Assembly (NCBI GenBank): GCA_025094145.1
Contig: JALLLS010000009.1
Location: 310,001-374,000 of the forward strand
Length of the DNA stretch: 64,000 bases
Origin: Spinellus fusiger
Taxonomy: Eukaryota; Mucoromycota; Mucoromycetes; Mucorales; Phycomycetaceae
Direction of reading: 5' to 3'
Shown: piece after piece, positions 24,901 through 37,202 of the stretch
Position numbering within the stretch: the stretch's first letter is position 1
Layout of the letters: each line of letters opens with the position of its first letter
The notes under the pieces: generated by a model
Databases searched by the model: none
What the model was told of the DNA's origin: nothing
What the model saw: only the letters and a program-made list of their open reading frames with translations
Position numbers and translations under genes: made by a program

Positions 24901-25519
24901 TAAAAACTTTTTTATATACATTAATATAAACAATATGTTAAACTAAATTTGTGTTGAATTTGAAGTCATTAGTATGTGTTTTGAGGTTATAACATTTATA
25001 TCTGTGAAGCATGTTCTTTCTCAGGATTTCAAAAAATGAAAATCGTACCCTTTCTAATGTTCTGTGACTGAATTTACTTATCAGATAGCCCTTAGTATAT
25101 AGGTGTACTATTTTCATATTGTTTATACTAAGTATCCTACTAGATAGATTCAAATCTTTATATATCACAAACATTTATCCTAAATAATTCTAATAAAGAT
25201 TTTATATTTAAAACATTGTTTTCGTAATGGAGTGAATATTTAAGGTGTATATCTCACATATTCATGAAGTTATATCTATACAAAAGTGAGCAATACAAGC
25301 TGATAAAATACTCATTTAGAAGTAAAAGCAAATTACAATCTTTCCAAACCATTAGTTTTTATTTATTAATATTATGCCCCATCGTTGTTCAATCGCCATT
25401 ATATCACCTCTACTCCCATACTCATTAAAGCCCCAATCATTTCTTGGTCACTTGTTCCGGAATATACCCTGTCTGGATAGCAATGCTATCACACTGACTT
25501 AGTAATATATACTTTATCC
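24901..25519. other. AT-rich intergenic stretch
   Basis: Nothing recognisable beyond AT-rich sequence. Confidence 0.45.
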
Positions 25520-25851
25520 TACACACCATGAGATTTTTCTGGCCTTTAAGCGGTCATACTTCCTTCCTTTCACGATTCCTTCCTTTCACGAGGGTCCCAA
25601 TTTTTGCCTTTTTATGGGACTGTGTTTAAAAATCAAAGGTTTGCAAGTATCTGTAATAAAGGGCACTGTAGTTATCAGCAGGACCACTAGAAAGATAGAT
25701 CTGTAGTTCTTTGGCTTCTAGCAGGGACGACAAAATAGAATTTGGATAAAAAGGCTGGTCTAGGGAAATAAAAGAGGGTATATGAACAGGAATACAATAT
25801 ACAATTTGATCACAATGAGTAACTAGGCAACTGTTCTTTAAGCAATTCTTT

Positions 25852-26073
25852 TCATTTTAAAATGTTGTTGTAGTCTGCATTACTTTGGTAGTTATGATTA
25901 AGCAAATGACTTGTGAAGTTTCGTTTTGTTCTCTTCTGCTTGGATATTAATACCTGCCAACCACACTGTCTGTTGTTCTTCATAACTTCTACCCTCTTTA
26001 TTTTGTTTGCCTTTGTCTGGCATATAAACCAACAGTTGTGATCTGGTGAGTATATGTTTATTATGTCTGACAT
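25852..26073 (-). pseudogene. Divergent small ORF of the element, truncated
   Basis: Encodes 73 residues starting MSDIINIYSPDHNCW. A stop after NNIL replaces the ERKELLKEQLPSY tail seen in the other copies. Function unknown. Lys/Arg-rich with two cysteines near the middle. Confidence 0.45.
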
Positions 26074-26235
26074 GTTAGTCAGTTGCTATTGTATATGATT
26101 CTACTATAATAAACCCAGTGAATCCGTTAAAAAGGCAAGGTGTCAGTGCAAGGGTAATACGACACACATAGAGAGTACATTAATACATCTCGAACTAATT
26201 ATTTTTACTGTTTTATTATTGAAAAGGGGTATTGG

Positions 26236-26636
26236 CACCTAAAAGGATTGGAGTGTGATCCTACCAAACTGCCAGTTGTTGCCTATCGCACAGGAATAAA
26301 GGTAAAAGATGCTGCCAAGTTTAAAGGTCATCGTGTTGGTTTGACGAGAGTTTTATATCAATCATTGAAAAAGAGACAAAAAGGTGATCTTCTTATGGTT
26401 GATGTTGATGAGTTCTTTACATCGAGAGTAAACATGATTGACCTCTCACTCAATATAAAAAGCTCTTCTAACAGTTACTTTGTTTTATTTTTGTTCTCAA
26501 GATCCGCTACACTTATAACACAAATATCCTCACTGAGGTATTAGTAAATTTCAACAGTATCCATGCTTACCAAAGTTGTGGAATTGTTTGGAACAGAGAT
26601 ATGAATGCATCAAAGGGTATCTATACAGTCACATAA
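26236..26636 (+). pseudogene. Fanzor/TnpB-like C-terminal fragment, decayed
   Basis: Exon 26236-26427 encodes LPVVAYRTGIKVKDAAKFKG and ends VDVDEFFTSR. A 70-nt intron with GTAAAC donor and TTCTAAC branch-like motif follows, then a second exon ending after IVWNRDMNASKGIYTVT. The acceptor before the first exon is mutated (TTGG for TTAG). The first cysteine pair of the zinc ribbon is lost and the second pair has Tyr for its first Cys. The NRDxNAS block, the RuvC-III motif of TnpB/Fanzor proteins, remains. Confidence 0.7.
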
Positions 26637-26847
26637 GAATAGATATTTGTATTCATATTATATATCGCCACATCGAAAGTGGTTTTCTCTGGGATTCAGA
26701 TATTTACAGGTAAATCTACATAGTTTTTATTTAAAATCTAACATAAATACATAATTTATTTTTGCTCCTTTTCAAATCGATTTTTTATTTTTAAACAATT
26801 GTATTTCGACTATTTCCTTTTATATCCTAAAGATCTCCTGGTGTGTA

Positions 26848-27468
26848 ATTAGACACTACCCAACACCTTCATCCCCTTTTTATTTTCTCTCATTAAGCTA
26901 TTGACAAACAGTCAAGTCTATGGTATACTTTTGCAGGCCATTTTGTATGCGTACTGGGCCAACCACTTCCACAACCCTCCTCTGTCACTCTATCACCATT
27001 TCTGGAAACACCTTATCCCTTTTTAGCACTCTTTTCCGAGAGAATAAAGACCTCGTATAGTCTAGTGTGGATTATTCTTGTTTTTTTGTTTTTGTTTTAA
27101 TGATCTGATTTTGTTATATTTTCTGCAAGTAACTTTATACTTATTGTGTTTTCCCACTCAGGCTTCTCAGTGTGACCTATGACTGTTTATAGACGTTTAA
27201 ATAAAAATGTCTTATTAAAAAAAAAGCCTTTATAATAATAATAATAATACCATGATGTTCGTGTCAAGAATCCAAAGTCTATGCCTTTTCATACTATTTA
27301 TTATATAGAGATAAAGTATATATGTCTTTCCATTATGTGTTATATGTTCCGAGCAAATGATTGGAAGAATTAATTTAACTTTGAATGGACTGTCAATAGG
27401 CGATGATCAATTCTATGTAACTATAAGCTAGCACGCCAAAAACAGTAATTCTGCATTATATATTAATA
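26848..27468. other. AT-rich intergenic stretch
   Basis: No gene is seen. Contains a short AAT array at about 27,234-27,248. Confidence 0.45.
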
Positions 27469-27470
27469 TA

Positions 27471-28739
27471 CACACCCAAAGACTTTTCTGGCTTTTAAGT
27501 AGTAGTACAACCTTCCTGTTAAGTCTTCTCAGGAGATTTCGTTTTATGTGACGGTTTAAAAAACAAAGGTTTGCAAGTATCCAAATATTTGTTTCCTTTT
27601 GTAAGATAGCTTAATATCAAATTGTATTATCAATAGAATATATTGTTTATGAATAAAATTGTTTATTGTAATAATATAGATAATACTATAGTATAGCTAT
27701 AGCTACTGCCCAAGTGCATTTCCTCATAGCAATACAATCTATACCCTGAAAGCCTTGTGTTTTATCCTTGGAAGATAGATAACTATGCTCAGGAGTATAC
27801 CCTAGAGACCCTAGACAGTATAGAAGACTACTTGGGACTGACTTGAAAGGAGTCTTTGCTTATTAATAACAAAAGAGCGTCTTGTGGATTACAATAATCT
27901 CAAGCCCAGATAAAGACAATTGTAATGTTGCACGGGTTGAGATCTTTGATACTTATAGGTTCCTAGGCAGGGAGGGCTACCGTCACAGATAGTAGTGAGC
28001 AGGAAAGAAGATTTGGGGATGTCCTTGCGATGCGAGAGAGTATTTACAGACGGATGTCTGGTTGAAGGATTGGCCTAGAGGGACGGCCAATAGAGGGACA
28101 GAGTAGCAAGAGGGACAATAGATCCAATGGTAATACCAGAAAGAGCCAACGGAGAAGAACAATGCAGAGAGAGAACGGAGCACACTAGAGAAACAGTCAA
28201 TTACTTAGCTTTAGAGTCTATATTACTCGATTATCAGCCTCAGAGAATTACTCGGATCAAGAATGATTTTATTAATAGTGAAAAAGAAGGGTTTTTATAG
28301 TTGTTTGAAAGGCTATGTCCTTACGCACACACTTCTCTATTGGTCTCCATTCTACTCCTTGGTCTTCTACTGTCATCTATGCAAGTAGGCAGTCACCCTG
28401 TCTTATTCTAAACAATGCTTACCCTTTTAAATTTAGGAATAGCTTTTGGTGGCGTCTATCACTCTCTTCTAATGTTTTTCTTTGTTAATAATAGCACATT
28501 ATGTTAAAAGAATATCAATGACTGAGATTTAATCATAGCTTCATTTCTTCCTTTTATATTCAACTTTATAGCGTTTAATTGCTGAATCAATAGCCATTGC
28601 TAAAACAGGCAAGTAGAGTTTAAAATTGTTCATTTACACAGCGAAAAAGTCTTTTCAAACGCATTATCCAATCATAATAATATTACGATTTCATTCTTCG
28701 TGTATTTCTTTATATATCCTAAATATCTTTGGGTGTGTG
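27471..28739 (+). mobile_element. CACACCC-family TIR element, copy d
   Basis: Starts CACACCCAAAGACTTTTCTG after TA and ends ATCTTTGGGTGTG(TG) before TA, 1.27 kb. Internal sequence matches the copy at 13,069-14,345 until a foreign insert at 27,921-28,411. Confidence 0.78.
27921..28411 (-). mobile_element. Probable solo LTR inside TIR element
   Basis: 491 bp absent from the related element at 13.07-14.35 kb. It is bounded by a candidate 5-bp direct repeat ACAAT (27,916-27,920 and 28,412-28,416). On the minus strand it holds CTATAAAAACCC followed by AATAAAATCATT, as expected for promoter and polyadenylation signals of a retrotransposon LTR. It begins TGTAATG, but the other end is TTCTAA rather than CA, so the exact borders and class are uncertain. 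Confidence 0.45.
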
Positions 28740-28741
28740 TA

Positions 28742-30336
28742 GCTGGAATATTTGCCTTCCAATGATAGGAATATCAATTCTCTTTCCCAAAAAATAAGCT
28801 ATAAAAGTATATTTCTTAGTCTCAATTGAAAAAAAAATAGTTATTTGCATAAAATACGAGGCACAATCTTATTCTTTTAACTGTTTCTTTAATAGTCCCA
28901 GGGCGTACTCAAGAAGTGTGTTACAATATGGTGTTAATGTTAGATATCTAAACATGAATTTAACAGGGGGTTTCCAGAGTAAATACTCTAGTGATGACGT
29001 CTGCTTCAAGTGAGTGAGGACCTATTATCCTACTCATTAGCATATTAGACAGGACTATAAAAATAAACAGTATACTAAGCTGTATATTTTTTCTTGGGGG
29101 AAGACCTCCCATTTGGACAGGCTATATGTATTGACACGTACAAAAGTGTTCATCTTCTTCGAATAGATTATAGTCTAGATGGCAACGGATAAAGTAGTTT
29201 TTTTTTTTGTATTCTTTATTGAATAGCCTGGCATGTTATGATATGCAGCACTAGTAATAGATAAGGTAGTGCCAAAATAGCAAAGTACAAATACTTATTG
29301 TTAGTAAGACATAGACATACCAGTAAATATAATAGATTGATTCTATACCAAGCTTTTGTTCTTCTTTAAATATTTGTTTGTTGCAACACTAGCTAATCCA
29401 CAACAAACAGGAATGCGCGTAGATACAAAAAAAAGGGAGCCAGCATATATTTGGTGCATGATCTGTGAAATTGTCAAGTGAATTTCCTAAATCAACATTG
29501 GTTTATGTGACTTCCCCCATAGTGAGGTGAAGCTACAAAATGTAAATATCAATATATAAAGAACATCATTTCACTCCATAGGCCATACATCTCTATAGAA
29601 CATACGAAAACATAGGGTATCTTGTCACAATCAAGACAAAACTCCTAAAATGAAAATAAGCGGGAGTAAATCCTCAAGAGTATGTGTTATGTGGTAGATG
29701 AAATCTTGGTTAATCTATAACACCCTCAGAATCCGTTGGGTATTCTATCTTATGTTTACTCTTTTGGAATTTGACTGGACCTTCTCTCAATGGTGGGAAC
29801 AATCTAAAACAACAAGCAAAGCCATAGGGATCACTCTTTTATTAAGCTTAGCCTTGGAGTGGGTTGCTATCTTGCAAGAAAAACAGTCGCAAAGAGTATC
29901 CGCATTACTTTGTAAAATATTCTCCGCTCTAATAAGCCACTGTTTCCAGAACATGTAGAAATGAGAATAAACACAAGCTTACCTTTGTATTTCCGAATAG
30001 TGTACCAGTTTCTTGTACTTCTACTCTTAAACTATTATGTTCATTGCATCAATATAGATAGATATTTATATAAAAAGGAAGAAAAGAGAATAATAGTCTA
30101 CAAATAATTAGTTTTTAATTTACTTATGGAATTGTAGCAATTCTATTGTTAAAATATTGTATTATAGTTACTAAAAAAAGAGTTTTTTTTTCTTTTTTTT
30201 TTTATAAAAAATAATCTGACTTGGGAAAGAGATACATTCAAAAGCCGACATTACAGATAGGTCAATAGAAGTATAAATAGAAGGCAGCTCAGTCCATCTG
30301 AACTGTTCAACCCTATTCTTTATCACCAAGTTTGTC
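28742..30336. other. Intergenic stretch upstream of FPP synthase
   Basis: No gene is supported. An 86-codon frame at 29,698-29,958 shows no family resemblance and probably arises by chance. Poly-T/A runs near 30,175-30,205 precede the FPP synthase promoter. Confidence 0.45.
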
Positions 30337-31677
30337 ATGTCCACCAAGCTAACTACTGCAGAGAAAAGAGAAGAATTCTTGAAGGTGTATGAGGTCTTCA
30401 GAGATGATATTCTTGAGTTCTTGGCCAAATACAATATGCCCAAAGATGCCTATGAGTGGACCAGAAAGGTAGTATTGTGCTTTGTCAACTTGTAGCTTAC
30501 ACATAATAGTCTTTTGATTACAATGTTCCTGGTGGTGAGTTGCTTCTACCTTTGTTCTTGTGTTGAATATAAGTTAGGCAAGTTGAACCGTGGTCTATCT
30601 GTGGTCGACACCATTCGTATCATCAAAGAAGATGCAACAGAAGACGATATTTTCAAGGCTTCTTTGCTTGGTTGGATGACTGAAGCTGTAGGTAGTCACC
30701 CTCTTGTGCAACAGTCACTAAACAAATACTAGCTCCAAGCCGTCTTCTTGGTGATTGATGATATTACTGATAACTCCATCACACGTCGTGGACAGCCTTG
30801 TTGGTATCGAGTGGAAGACGTGGGCTTGATTGCTGCCAATGATGCTCTTATCATCCAATCTGCTATCTACATTATCCTGAAGAAATACTTCAAAAAGACT
30901 GATTACTACATCGATGTGGTTGAGCTTTTCCATGAGGTAGAGTAAAGACCTGCACTACAAATAGCTTACAGTTACTAGGTTGCCTTCCAGACTGAACTTG
31001 GTCAGATGTGTGATTTGATCACAGCACCTGAGAACCATGTTGATCTGAGCAAGTTCTCAGTTGATAAGTAAGTAAGCAACCAAGCAAGCAACCAAGCAAG
31101 AGAAAAGATAAAGTAGACGGACTTATGATTTTGACTGTACACTAGGAACAACTTCATTTCTGTCTTCAAAACCACCTACTACTCCTTCTACTTGCCTGTT
31201 GCTCTTGCTATGCACATGGTAAGTGACCTTTGTTTGCTCTGTTAATGAAGAAATAAGGCCGGCATCAAAAGCAAAGAAGCCTTTGCCAAGGCAGAATCTA
31301 TTCTGGTGCCTTTAGGTTTATATTTCCAAGTACAAGACGATTATCTTGATTGCTATGGTGAACCTGAGTTCATTGGCAAAATTGGCACTGACATTCTGGA
31401 CAATAAGTGCTGCTGGCTCATTAACCAGGCTCTTGCCATTGCTACTCCTGAACAGCGTGCAGTGCTCGATGCTAACTATGGCCAAAAGAATTCCGAATCA
31501 GAAGCCAAAGTAAAGGCCATCTACATTGATCTTGAGATTGAAAGACTCTACAAGGAGTTTGAAGAGAAATCCTACCAACAAGTCACAGAACTCATTAACA
31601 GTGTAGATGAGTCTTTGGGTGTCAAGAAAACTGTGTTTACTACCTTCATGAACAAAATTTACAAGCGTACAAAGTAA
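30337..31677 (+). CDS. ERG20: Farnesyl diphosphate synthase
   Basis: Seven exons: 30337-30468, 30510-30534, 30578-30687, 30733-30936, 30979-31067, 31146-31218 and 31258-31677, giving 350 residues, the family length. It condenses IPP with DMAPP/GPP to farnesyl diphosphate for sterols, ubiquinone and protein prenylation. The first aspartate-rich motif reads DDITD after QAVFLVI, and the second reads DDYLD after [13 protein letters not shown] and the C-terminal MNKIYKRTK are typical. The 25-nt exon 2 is needed for [12 protein letters not shown]. Odd: the residue five before the first motif, usually aromatic in FPP synthases, is Val, and the motif core is IT instead of MM/IM. It may be a paralogue with altered chain length. 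Enzyme class is certain; the exact product is less so. Confidence 0.93.
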
Positions 31678-32094
31678 TAATAGTACTATATACTATCAAC
31701 ATAATAATAAATAAATCCTTACTACTCTTATTGCGAGAGAAATCTCATTCTACCAAGAGATCCGCGAAGAACCTTTCTTCTTCATTCAATATGGGTGTGG
31801 TGGTTGAATGTGAGTTCTAATCATTGACGATCTTTGTTGTAGTGGCGAGGATATCCTTTTGTTAAGACATGAAATGCCTACATAGAAGATAGTTGTTATT
31901 CACAGCCTATAGAAGACCCAACTATGTATTGACTGTTTGTTTCATATAAAAGTACTAAAGTCTATTCCAAGTTGTTCCCAAATCAAACGATCTTTGTCAA
32001 TACCTATCTTGTTGGTGAGACACACAAGGGATACTGCTGACCCTTTATATATATTAGAATCAATGAATACAATCTATTTATGCTTTCCCACCAG

Positions 32095-32270
32095 TACCAA
32101 TACTTGATACTTGATACTTGATACTAAATACTTGATACTAAATACTAAATACTAAATACTTGATACTAAATACTAAATACTAAATACTAATACTAATACT
32201 AAATACTAAATACTAAATACTAAATACTAATGCCAATACTAATGCCAATACTAATGCAAATACTAAGAAA
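32095..32270. repeat. TACTAAA/TACTTGA tandem array
   Basis: About 20 imperfect tandem units of 6-8 bp (TACTAAA, TACTTGA, TACTAA) in a 175-bp tract. Confidence 0.85.
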
Positions 32271-32919
32271 CAAACAAATAAATAAGCTTTCGTAGTAGTG
32301 TCTAGCTTACTGTAATCATGAATCTCTTATAAATGGACTATGGATGAATAGAATCATACTCTATCGACTCCCTTGTAATGCTATAAAAAGATATACAGCG
32401 TCCTCAGTGACCATTAGAGTGTTTCCCAATCCATGGTAAGTTGTAAAAGACAAAAGGTAGAATACAAGTGTTTAAAAGTGTATAGAATACAATCAAAGTA
32501 AATTTCAGCTGATATGGCATTATTTCACATGCAAGGGATCTTTTAATCCATGCCTTGAGCTTGCTTTATATGTTTATTGGAGATATATTAATGTATAGAT
32601 ATGTCTCATCTTGTCTTTATTAATGTTATTCAACCTTTACTTGCTATAAAGTTTACTCTCTTACAAGGCACACTTACACAAACACACACATTCACACATT
32701 AGAAGTATAGTTTTGTTGATAACAAGAAGGAATAAAAGAAATCCATTATAATAAAAACAAAAACAAAAACAAAAATACATGCTACAAATTAAAGAGTTGG
32801 AAAGTAAAATATACAGCAAGAAATATAGAAAACAATACAATGATAGAATACGAATACTACGAATACTACGAATAATAATAATACCAACACTAATAACACT
32901 AATACTTAATACTTAATAC

Positions 32920-32946
32920 TAATAACCCTAATAACCCTAATAACCC

Positions 32947-32981
<35 letters not shown>

Positions 32982-32982
32982 G
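32920..32982. repeat. CCCTAATAA repeats followed by (AAT)n
   Basis: Three CCCTAATAA units run into an ATA/AAT array. Superficially telomere-like (CCCTAA), but the unit is 9 bp and the tract short, so it is a simple repeat. Confidence 0.7.
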
Positions 32983-33033
32983 AGCCACACACTCTTCTTC
33001 TTTCTTAATATCAATGCCTTACTGCCTATTCCA

Positions 33034-35409
33034 TTAGGGTGAGTCATTTACAACAAACACCATGTCCTGTCTCTCCTTTGCCTGTTTCTCTTGCTGTTTC
33101 TTCTTCTTCGCAATAATACCCAACAAGTCATCATTATCATCAGAGTCCTCAGAATCATCAGAAATAGACATTAGATGGGTGTTGTTCGTAAGATGAGAAA
33201 TAGAAACATAGGATAGGCGTGAGGCTGTGTTACTATATAGACTAGTAGAGGTGGTGGCAGTAGGAGTGGGTGACTGTTGTATAGGCGGTTGGAGAGACGA
33301 AAGCATAGGCTGTAGAACGTGATTTGGCACCGGATAAGGTCCAGAGGAGTGTGTGGAGTGTGAGAATTGTGTGGGTTGTACGGTATGGGTAGCATAATGA
33401 AGTTCATCAGACGCTACACGTGCATGATGTCCAGATCTTCTATTGGCAAGACTACTATAGTGTTGATGACTAGGAGGAGTGTTGAGGGACTTGGATTGTC
33501 GAGAGTGCATTCCTATCATTGAATTCCGGTGACTCTGGGGACCTGGGTCGTAATAAGAAGTGGCCTGTGCTCTTTGAGAGGGTGGGTTCTCTCTCATGTA
33601 AGATGGATTTCCTACAAGAGGAAGATGGGTATTGGCAGAGAGAGCAAGAAGATCGGGTGTGGAGGAGGATCGACTGAGGTAGGTTTGAGAAGCAGATGGG
33701 TCTGGAGTAGCACCACAAGAAGAGTTGCGTGCACACGGTTGGTTTGGTTGTAGATAAATATCATTCTTCATAGGGAAGCTGGGATTTATAAATGAGTTGC
33801 GTGATCCTGGTGTGTATATTTCTCCCGAGTATTTGGTGGCGTGGGTTCTGTTGGTAGAAGAGGTATTCATGCTTAGGGTGTCTGCAGTATCAGAACAGAG
33901 ATAAGGCGGGTATGTGGAAATGCCCGATGCATTCACCACAGGAAATGTAGGATCTAGTCCGTTGTATTCACTTATGGAAGATCGTTTGGAGACTCTATCG
34001 GTGGACCTGCTTCTTGTCATATCAAAAGCATAGGGTTCTATTGTCTCTTCCTTCAAGGCCATGTCTCCCATGGCATTTACGAGTTCTCTCTCCCCTGTAT
34101 GTGTTGAGTCTGTTTCTTCTATTTCTTCGTCATCTTCTTCTATTTCTTCCTCTCTCTCCTCATCATCATCAATGGGAACAGCAGCACGAGGCCATGTGCC
34201 TATAATAATAGGAAGTTCCACTGTGCATGCCTCTCGTTGGGTTGTGTTCTTTTTTCTGAGTTGAAGATTGACGCTGATCTTATAGTGAACTACCAGTGTT
34301 GTTTTCTTATAGTGGATGGTGGGTGGTGTAGAAGTAGGAATCAGCAGAGAACAAGTGATGGACTGGGAGAATGCATTGGCTTCAGTAATGCATATATCTT
34401 GTTCAATGGACTTTAATACAACTTGACTTGTCACTGTATTCCTATGCAACTGTTAGCCACTCTTCCATCTATACATCCTACTGATCCCTCTTCTGTAGAG
34501 CAGAGCAGAGCAGAAAGACTTACCTATATGTGCGCACTTCAATTATTCTCATGAGATTCACTACAAGTCCCTGTGTGCTTTCAAGTGCTTCACAGTGATG
34601 GATCACAATGTTCAGTGGCACAATCTCCCCTTTGAGGCTCTGTTAGAAAGGTAGGGTGGTATCTCGAAAAGTTACCTTGAGTGAATCCGCTCCGTGGTGT
34701 AGAGATCCTGACAAGGCATTTTTCATTTCTAGCATAAGACATGACGGCCTCTGCCACTTTCTCCTGAGGTTGGTCATATAAAGATCCAGTGACATCGATG
34801 AATTCCAACATGCGCACACAATACTCTGCCTTTGCACTGAGGGATTCTGGTACCATTGGACGGTCATGGACAGCAGTTAAGAGATAGCGTATCCGGGCCT
34901 TTCCTTTTTCCAGCTGAGTGGTGTTAGTAGCTGATAAGGAGAATTGGAGGTGTACAAGGAGAATCTGCCACCCACCTCCATCGAACTAGGCAGAGACAAA
35001 CGTGTGGGCACTTTGAATTCAAAGGCAAATATGTGTTGCTTTGCCTCGAGTATACATGGTTTGCCTTGTGTCTCCCCACCCACATGAAGCTGTTTTATCT
35101 CTTCAAACAAAAGAATGGTCTCCTTGCTTTTCATAGCCAAGACAATCTCCCCTGCGAACCTTATACGAATAGCATTTGTCTTTGTAGGACTCTTCAGATG
35201 GAGGATGACTGTGCCTATCTCATAGGACACCCATCCACTATTAGCAAGAGAGGTGTAGGGTGTGTTTTTCTTTTTTTCTTTTTCTTCTTTTATACAAATC
35301 AAATAAAATAAAAGAGAGGTGTACCTTTGATCGTCTCGTATAGAAAGTAGAACTTTTCTTCCTTGAGACGAATATCAATGAATTTGGATTTGCTGCGTTG
35401 TTTTCTCAT
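33034..35409 (-). CDS. Alpha-arrestin family protein
   Basis: Exons, minus strand: 35409-35325; second exon ending 34976; 34913-34676; 34629-34524; 34441-33034. About 700 residues. The N-terminal arrestin fold is recognisable (GTVILHLKSPTKTNAIRIRF, RYLLTAVHDRPMVPESL, STPRSGFTQ-GEIVPLNIVI), and the arrestin C-domain continues in exon 5 (LLIPTSTPPTIHYKKTTLVV). A long Ser/Thr-rich, acidic, probably disordered tail follows, with a DDEE run near 34,150. Family role: adaptor linking Rsp5/NEDD4-type ubiquitin ligases to membrane transporters. No PPxY motif was found in the tail, so a direct Rsp5 link is not shown. The acceptor of exon 2 is uncertain: the nearest AG (35,238) shifts the frame, whereas an upstream AG (near 35,287) keeps it and inserts a Lys-rich stretch. 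An in-frame TAA just upstream supports the start. Confidence 0.82.
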
Positions 35410-36001
35410 AGGGTGGATAGGTTAGACTACGTTTCAGGGTTGGTGGAGGGACAGACACCAAAGGTCCCTTTGTGTAGGGCTTTCTTTGTATGAGGGAGAA
35501 GCGAGAACTCCTTGGAGGTGCTGGTACGATAAGATAAGCTTGATTACAGTGCAATAGAGAGAAGTGCAGTGTGGAATGTGGATAGACGCCTTACTAGGTG
35601 ATAGATAGATAGATACAACTATACAACTATATGTATATATGTATATAAGAAAGAAAGAAAGAAAGAAAGAAAGAAAAAAGGCAAGTGTATCTATCTATCT
35701 ATCTATCTATAGCAGCGACAAGAAGAAGAGGAAGAAAAAAGAAAACTAAATGCAACTCTTATTTTTGGCGGGGACTTTTTATATATAGTTTATATTTTTG
35801 AGACTATTAATTGACTATTTTTAATAGATTGTATATATATTTATATAGAATATATAGCACAATTTGAGATTGCCTCACACTCAGCCTAGTTTCTATTCGA
35901 TAAATGCAAAGGCGAGTCATTGCAGTATTGCATCTATAACACACACACACACACAAAAGAAAAAGAAAAAAGAGGGTCAGGGCAAACAAAAGAGCATTCT
36001 T
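35410..36001. other. Arrestin gene upstream region with simple repeats
   Basis: Holds (AAAG)n at 35,648-35,676, (TATC)n at 35,690-35,710, and (AC)n at 35,940-35,955. A TATATATAG tract lies near 35,780. No gene is seen. Confidence 0.55.
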
Positions 36002-37202
36002 TTAACTAAGAAAAAGACGACTTACTTCTTTGGCCCCTACTGTACCACCGCCACCACTCACGCCAAAGGTGGTCCATGTCTTGACATCGGCATTGGGTTC
36101 TAAAGAAGCCCAAGACATTCCATCTGTCTTCTTCATGGTAAGCTCTAGTTTAGTACCGAGCACAGTGAATTTGGACTGTTCAGGGAGGATGGTCTGTTGA
36201 AGAAGGAGGATTAGTACTGGGGCCTACACACAGGCTGCCCTTTTGTAGCAGCAGGACAATGGTACTTGCATGGAAGAGAGCCATGGTCTTCTTGTACCGC
36301 TTGTTCTCCTTCATCTTGATATCAATGGCCACTGTGTTCTCATGGAAGATCACTTTGGTGTCTTCCTTGTTCTTAGCAAAGATGCTCAGCATAACATGGG
36401 TCTGTGTCTGATACCAGTCTGTGCGGCATTCCACCAGCTCCTCGCCTGTCTTGCTATTGCCAAGGAACAGATGCTTCCCCTGCTTACATCCCTTGATCAT
36501 CAGAAAGGCATCAAAGTCAAGCACCTTGCGAGAACAGCAGGACCAGCCCTTGGATCCTTCATGGAAGATGGGAGCCCCAGGATGATAGTGGCAGACGGCT
36601 TCTGCTCCCTCCCCTCGAGACACAGCATCCCCCTTGTAGGTGGCATTACAGCACTTTCTCAAGCACACCTTGCCCTCGGGGACTGCCAATGTCTCATCAT
36701 CTTCTGCCTCTACTTCTATGACTGTTTCTGAGGGTGTCTTGACAGCAGGCGCCTTGACACTAGGGGGAGGAGGACAGACAGGCTGCCCATACACCTCCAC
36801 ACCCGCCTCGGTGACCTGGGAAGCAGTGACGCTGGTGGCCGTGGGTTCAGTGGCGTCGACCTTTTCTTGTTCAGTAGAGTGCTGGCCATAGGAGCACCCT
36901 GCCATGGTCATAAACTCATCAAAGTCAATGACGCGTTTCTGACAGCAAGACCATCCCTTGAGTCCTAAACAAAAAGGCCAATGGACTGAGTAGGGCTATT
37001 CTAGTATACACTTATTCTGGAGGGAGGGAGTACCTTCATGGAAAACAGGAGCCCCAGGATGGAACTGACAGCCTAGACATAACAAACACAGTCAGCTAAT
37101 GAGTCTCTGCAGTGCAGGAAGGAGGGAGCTGTCCTTACTGTTCTCCAGGTTCTCCTTTTCACTAAACTCCTTCCCACAGCCTTTGTGTGTGCATTTGGGC
37201 AT
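36002..37202 (-). CDS. CHORD and CS domain co-chaperone
   Basis: Exons 37202-37139, 37072-37034, 36964-36228 and 36193-36002, giving 343 residues, close to animal CHORDC1 (about 330). Two CHORD zinc modules are seen: the first starts MPKCTHKGCGKEF and continues [20 protein letters not shown]; the second is VCLRKCCNATYKGD then CHYHPGAPIFHEGSKGWSCC. A CS domain follows (RTDWYQTQTHVMLSIFAKN, ending TKLELTMKKTDGMSWASLE). Such proteins bind Hsp90 and help its client folding. Exon 2 is 39 nt. The linker between modules is Pro/Thr/Val-rich. It lies tail-to-head behind ATP3 with no overlap. Confidence 0.93.

Larger units (their letters stand above)
25522..26845 (+). mobile_element. Fanzor-fragment TIR element, copy 1
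   Basis: Starts CACACCATGAGATTTTTCTG after TA and ends CTAAAGATCTCCTGGTGTG before TA; 1,324 bp. It carries a decayed Fanzor-like C-terminal fragment on the plus strand (26236-26636) and a shortened divergent small ORF on the minus strand (26073-25852). Apart from the short TIR the two ends differ, and the first end resembles one end of the CACACCC family. Confidence 0.85.
31678..33033. other. Intergenic region with simple repeats
   Basis: No gene is seen between the 3' ends of FPP synthase and the arrestin gene, which converge. Contains the TACTAAA-type array at 32,095-32,270 and AT-rich arrays near 32,860-32,980. Confidence 0.5.

Noticed and set aside
29698..29958. 86-codon hydrophobic frame
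   Set aside because: No family resemblance, isolated, no conserved neighbour; length is compatible with chance.
32920..32960. Possible interstitial telomere (CCCTAA-like)
   Set aside because: The unit is CCCTAATAA, only three copies, grading into AAT repeats; a simple repeat is the simpler reading.
33529..34264. Plus-strand frames opposite the arrestin tail
   Set aside because: Shadows of a low-complexity Ser/Asp/Glu-rich coding region on the other strand.
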